From contig NC_061797.1 of assembly GCF_021462225.1 (NCBI RefSeq), positions 35,614,147-35,678,146 on the forward strand: a stretch of DNA of 64,000 nucleotides, read 5' to 3'. Shown one piece after another: positions 59,622-64,000 of the stretch. The first letter of the stretch is position 1, and every line of letters starts with the position of its first letter. The notes below the pieces were generated by a model. The model ran no database searches. It was not told where the DNA came from and saw only the letters and a program-made list of their open reading frames with translations. The DNA is from Girardinichthys multiradiatus (lineage: Eukaryota; Chordata; Actinopteri; Cyprinodontiformes; Goodeidae). A program made the position numbers and the translations under genes.

Positions 59622-61466
59622 TGATTGTACTGCTGTTTCTATCGCTTAGTCATATAAATGCAACATAAATCTGAAAGGAAAAAAAAACTAAATCCCCAAA
59701 ACATTTCAGCTCAGTTCTCTGACTGTGTGAATGTTGGCCTTTATGCTCCAGTTTGCACCTTAATCTCTGTGTGAATCATGTGACCCGCAGTTGCATGTTT
59801 CCGCTTTAATTCAGTGGTTGTCAACCATAATGTGAAGGAAGATAATTCATTTGTTTAAATATTGTTTTTCCTCCATTCTGCTTGCTGATATTTCTCGTCT
59901 CTATAGGAAAAACAGATGAAGATGCAACAAATGTTACTTGTTCCTCAAAGACACTATGAATATGTTCCATCATGTGTAACCACTCTGTTACCGTGTGAAT
60001 GTTTTTTGTTTTTGTTTTTCTACACAGGAAAACATGTTACCACAGAGATTATTTATTACAGCGGGAAATTTTTAGCTGGGAGGGGTCTTTTTTTTCAGGG
60101 TCAGATATGGTCTCGCTTTCTAGCAACCAACAGCAGAGGATTGTGTGGCTTCCAGGCAGGGTATTAGATTTTCCTCTAACCATAAAACATGTATTTTTAA
60201 TTGCTTGTCCTTTTAGGCGAGTATGAACGATGCAATAACATAATGGGTGCTTTAGGGGGCAGCATTGGTTACCTCCACTCAATGCAGAAAAAAAATTAAA
60301 TACAGGGAAATGTGTTTTTTAAATGAAATATTTGTTGATACAGATTGAATAGTGTTTATAACCTGGCAGTTGCATAATGGAAGTTAAAACATTTATATAA
60401 AAGTCTCTTGTTAACAACAAGTTAGTTGATTATTTGTGGATAATGTATTCTTCTCTTCTACAGTTACTTAATGACAAATTTTAAAGCAATATCCTCACTG
60501 CCTGGAATTTATTTTAGTCAAATTAAGCAACAAAAACCTTTGCAATAAGATTAATCTCTCAAACATTTGACGGCTGACAGAAAGTAAAAGTGAAGCAAGT
60601 GCAAAGATAATCACTTCGTTCTGTTTGTTTTCGCTGCTCTGCTACTGTAATCAACAAGCGGAACAAGCTTTTGTTTACTGCGTTTGATTGTGATGTGTTA
60701 TCCAACTGTTCCCTCTTCTTATTCTAGAGGCCTTGCTTCAGTTTAAAATTACACTACAGTGAAAGTTTAGGTACTGCTGTGAGAATGTAAGACTTTATGC
60801 TTCGAGTAATTCACACCTACACATAGGAACTCTGTATCCTGCAGCAGATAAACTGTTTTTTTTAAGGTACGTTTTGTTTCAGTGGATTTCTGGTATTGTG
60901 ATCTGTGTGTGAACATTTTTTAAAAGGAGATGGAGGGGCACCCACCACTTACCAGTACAGTCTGTAGTGTTATTATTAGTGCCTTAGTCGTTTACTCATA
61001 CAGCGTCTGCTGCTGCAGTGACAGCTTCACGTAGAGGACAAGTTATTGCTCGGAAACGTAGATTCATGTCTGGTATTTTAACATACTGTTCCTTTAAGTG
61101 CTGAAACATCTGCGCCTCCATTATCTCTCCTCTCTGCCACATTTGAAGCCTTTTTGGTGGATGACAAAGGGACCGTCTGTCAGTCAGAAAATGTGTTGAA
61201 ATGTACTATATTACATATATAAACACATTTCTGTGCTGAATCTTATGGGCATGTAACCACAGTGCTTCTGAACAAAATCACCCACCAGAGACTCAAGTGT
61301 GTCAATCACCTGCTTTGTGTGAAAAGAAGTCCTTGACATTTTACATGACATTTGTTTTCTTGTGCTTTTAATATCCTTTTGAAAGATAAATATGATGGGA
61401 ATATTTCAATATATCTTTTACTGTTGTATTGCTGTGTGGAGTAATAGAATCTCTCCCTCTACCCTA

Positions 61467-61472
61467 AATAAA
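61467..61472 (+). terminator. distal poly(A) signal candidate
   Basis: AATAAA in an A-rich stretch about 2.2 kb after the stop. Confidence 0.45.
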
Positions 61473-61559
61473 AATTAAATTAGAAGGTTGCTACACTAAA
61501 GATGAATGAGAACTTATTTATCTGGCCTTGATAAAACTTATTTTTTTGTATTCACTAAA

Positions 61560-61565
61560 AATAAA
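61560..61565 (+). terminator. most distal poly(A) signal candidate
   Basis: AATAAA followed at 61585-61600 by a T/G-rich tract. Best candidate for the main tln2 end. Confidence 0.5.
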
Positions 61566-61654
61566 GCATTTCAAAGTAATTACCTTTTTTTTTTTTTTGG
61601 TTGTTTCGTGTCATTGATATAATTGCAGACATTTTCTACTGCTTAGCTCATAAT

Positions 61655-62600
61655 GGCACCACAGTACTTCCACTCATCACACACTACAATGTATTGCATT
61701 GGGATTTTATGTGTTAAACAGAAAGTGGCACATAATTGTTAAGAGAAAGAAAAGATATACACGTTTCAAAGGTTTTCACAAAGAGGTATGGTGTGCAATT
61801 GTATTCAGGCCCCTGTACTGTAATGCTCCTAAATAAAGTCCAGTGCAACCAGTTGCCTTCAGACATCACCCAATTACTCTATAGTCCACCTTTGTATGAT
61901 TTAATCTCAGTAGAAATACGGCCATTCTGCAGAGGCATTTGTGAACACGTGGCATCATGAAGATTGATGAAAACAGCAGACAGATCGGGGACAAGGTGGT
62001 GGAGAAATTTAAAGCAGATTTAGGTAACAAAACAATATTCCAATGTTTGAACATATCAATCCATCATCAAAAAAGGTTGGTAAATCTGTTCACAGGAAAA
62101 CTATTAGTATTGGCCCCCAAAAATCTGGCCTTTACAGAAGAATGACAATAAAAAAAGGCACTGTTGGAAAACAACATGCAATACATTTCATGTAAAACTA
62201 AACATTTTGGACTAAATCCAAGATCCTTTGCATGGCAAAACACACTATCCTTACGGTGAGACATGGTGGTGGCAGATTCATGCTGTGGGGATGTTTTTCC
62301 TCAGCAGGGATAGGAGCGATTGATGGAGCTAAATACAAGGCAAACCTTGTTAGAAGACCTGTCTATAGATGTAAAAATCTTGTAATGACGCATCCCAAAA
62401 CACCTGCAGCTGTTATCACAGGTGGTTCAAGTGTTGACTCAAGGTGGCTAAATACATATAAACATTTTGAAAACCATGTGTAATTTTCCATCCACTTTAC
62501 AATCACACCTACTACTACTTCTATTTGTCACATACAATCTCAATAAATGTATTGAACGTGGCCTTATATGGAAAAGTTCAAGAAATAACTGTCCTTTCTG
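61655..62600 (+). mobile_element. decayed Tc1-like transposon D
   Basis: tgtattgcattgggatttta and caattgtattcaggccc begin it. Transposase start MKIDENSRQIGDKVVEKFKA lies at 61957, with later ttacggtgagacatggtggt. Large internal losses; located beyond the tln2 poly(A) signals. Confidence 0.7.
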
Positions 62601-62813
62601 CAAAGCAATTAACTATTATATGCTTACTTTTTGAAAGATGCAGTATGTTTATGAAGCACGGGTTAACCTAATAAAATCAAGCTTTTGATTTATCAAAACA
62701 TGGTTGTTAAAATACAATGTGAATCATTGGTAAATATTAGCAGTTTTGAAAATGCAGTTGAATATTGCAGTAATTCAACATGCTTAATGTCTGTAGTGCT
62801 CGAAACATTTACA

Positions 62814-62925
62814 GGTCCTTCTCAAAATATTAGCATATTGTGATAAAGTTCATTATTTTCCATAATGTCATGATGAAAATTTAACATTCATATATTTTAG
62901 ATTCATGGCACACTAACTGAAAAAT
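62814..62925 (+). repeat. solo terminal repeat of Tc1 family T3
   Basis: caggtccttctcaaaatatt and the next 90 bases match the left end of the copies at 24763 and 46236. The rest of the element is absent. Confidence 0.85.
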
Positions 62926-64000
62926 AATTCTATCACATAAAATTCAATCATCAGATAAAATCTTTAATGATCATAAAAATCGACACTTTTATTAAGGCAG
63001 CATGGTTTAAAAAGAGATTTCCAGTAAAAGTGTTTCATCAATTTTCTATCAGTATTTGAAATCAAGGGAATTTTATTCATATAGCACATTTTAGAAACAG
63101 GCAAAAGAAAATTCGGAGTGCTTTACATGATGGAAAAATAGTACAAAATAGTAAAGTTATACAGAATGAATGAATTCAGATTTTTGGGCTGAACAACCCC
63201 ACTGTCGGAAAATGTTTTAACCCATTCATTGATGCACCCAATGCTTTTTGGTCCATATTTGTATGTAACATAAAATGAAACATTTCTCCCTGGGTAGGAG
63301 TCAACTCCTTAGAACTGTTCTGACCCATTATGAGTATCAATAACTACAGAAAATCTTTAATGTATTTTAGTGCAACGCCATTTAGTGATTTTTAAATTAA
63401 CAAAAGTATTTTAAAGTCTGTTTTATTGGAGACAGGAGCCAGATAAGGACGTTAGAACTGGGGTGACAGTGAGGACACAGGCAGCAGTGTTCTGGACCAG
63501 CTGCGGTTGTCTGATTGACTTTTATAAAGTGAATTTATAACAGAGAAAGATTCACCAAGAAAGTTGATGTCACAGACTTGAATATTTCAAAATTGAAGCT
63601 CTTTTTAAAAATGTATGAGTAAACAAATGTAAAAGAAAGACAGTGAACAAGTTTTCCCCTCATTTCAGGCTTACTGAGTCTTTTAAAAGTGTTCTCGGCA
63701 TATTGTATCTTTCTCACTTATTTACAAACCAGTCCTTTTACCAAAGGAATTGTTTTAACTGTATCCCGGAAAACTGTATTTTATGTATATATGTCATAAA
63801 ATCAGAACTTTTTAAAAATATTTCCTACAGCACTACTTGATTATTTTGTGCATTTTTTAAAATAAACTTTCTGAGACATTCTTGGGTATATGTATGGCAG
63901 AGACAAATAAGAGCAGGGCGATAATAGCTAGTTAAACACAGACTATAATGGCTTTATGCTTGGCTTAATGCCCAGTCACATCACAGTTTCAGATAAGGTT
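62926..64000. other. 3' flank of tln2
   Basis: Past the T3 solo end only the decayed LINE fragment (63055-63530) is recognised. No exon of a neighbouring gene is visible up to the window end. Confidence 0.5.
63055..63530 (-). mobile_element. L2-like LINE fragment (antisense), decayed
   Basis: attcatatagcacattt, ttttaaagtctgttttattg and gtgttctggaccagctgcgg follow the same order as the 57895-58800 fragment. More diverged and shortened. Confidence 0.6.

Larger units (their letters stand above)
59223..61590 (+). other. tln2: tln2 3' UTR region
   Basis: About 2.3 kb of non-coding sequence follows the stop codon, with no transposon recognised until about 61640. AATAAA hexamers lie at 59616-59621, 61467-61472 and 61560-61565. 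The last is followed within 30 bases by a T-rich tract, typical of a distal cleavage site. The exact 3' end cannot be fixed without RNA data. Confidence 0.7.

Noticed and set aside
1..64000. CRISPR array, operon or prokaryotic defence system
   Set aside because: Intron-exon structure and vertebrate transposons show a eukaryotic chromosome; no regularly spaced repeats are present.
1..64000. tRNA or rRNA genes
   Set aside because: No tRNA A/B box pair with a cloverleaf, and no rRNA-like block, was noticed on reading both strands; a tRNAscan run would settle it.

Overview
The window is vertebrate genomic DNA, almost certainly from a ray-finned (teleost) fish. GC-rich exons of about 60-210 bases with canonical GT/AG borders sit in AT-rich introns full of Tc1/mariner, hAT and L2/Rex-type elements of the kind common in teleosts. 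No other host protein-coding gene was found on either strand.

The whole window is built around one plus-strand gene, talin-2 (tln2). I could place 53 coding exons from 1718 to the stop codon at 59220-59222. Joined at the proposed splice sites they give one uninterrupted frame of about 2,420 residues. It starts inside the F1 lobe of the FERM head (about residue 120) and runs through F2, F3, the calpain-sensitive linker, the R1-R13 rod bundles and the C-terminal dimerisation helix. The exons for F0 and the start of F1, and the promoter, lie upstream. Talin-2 rather than talin-1 is favoured by residue choices through the head and rod and by a microRNA in a late intron.

That microRNA, at 52726-52811, has both arms of the miR-190 precursor on the sense strand between the exons ending at 51868 and starting at 52994. 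mir-190a is hosted by a TLN2 intron in mammals, so this is a conserved host-gene arrangement. A 3' UTR of about 2.3 kb follows the stop, with several AATAAA signals (59616, 61467, 61560).

Introns by region. 1-6 kb: a decayed Tc1 element and plain intron. 6-11 kb: a mariner-like relic, then a Tc1 element split by a hAT element that itself carries another inverted-repeat element. 13-35 kb: several decayed Tc1/mariner relics, one well-preserved Tc1 copy (24763-26329) and a few non-repeat blocks that look like conserved non-coding DNA. 35.7-40.7 kb: a 5-kb L2-type retrotransposon with esterase, endonuclease and reverse-transcriptase remains. 41-64 kb: a second copy of the same Tc1 family (46236-47832), a Tc1 with one evident frameshift (53815-55445), a short Tc1-type MITE, antisense LINE fragments and further relics.

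I see no unknown multi-gene system. The most informative non-coding items are mir-190, a GC-AG intron after the exon ending at 41537, the nested transposon stack at 7.1-10.9 kb, two same-strand Tc1 copies that bracket 25 exons in frame, and a few unexplained hairpins and repeats.
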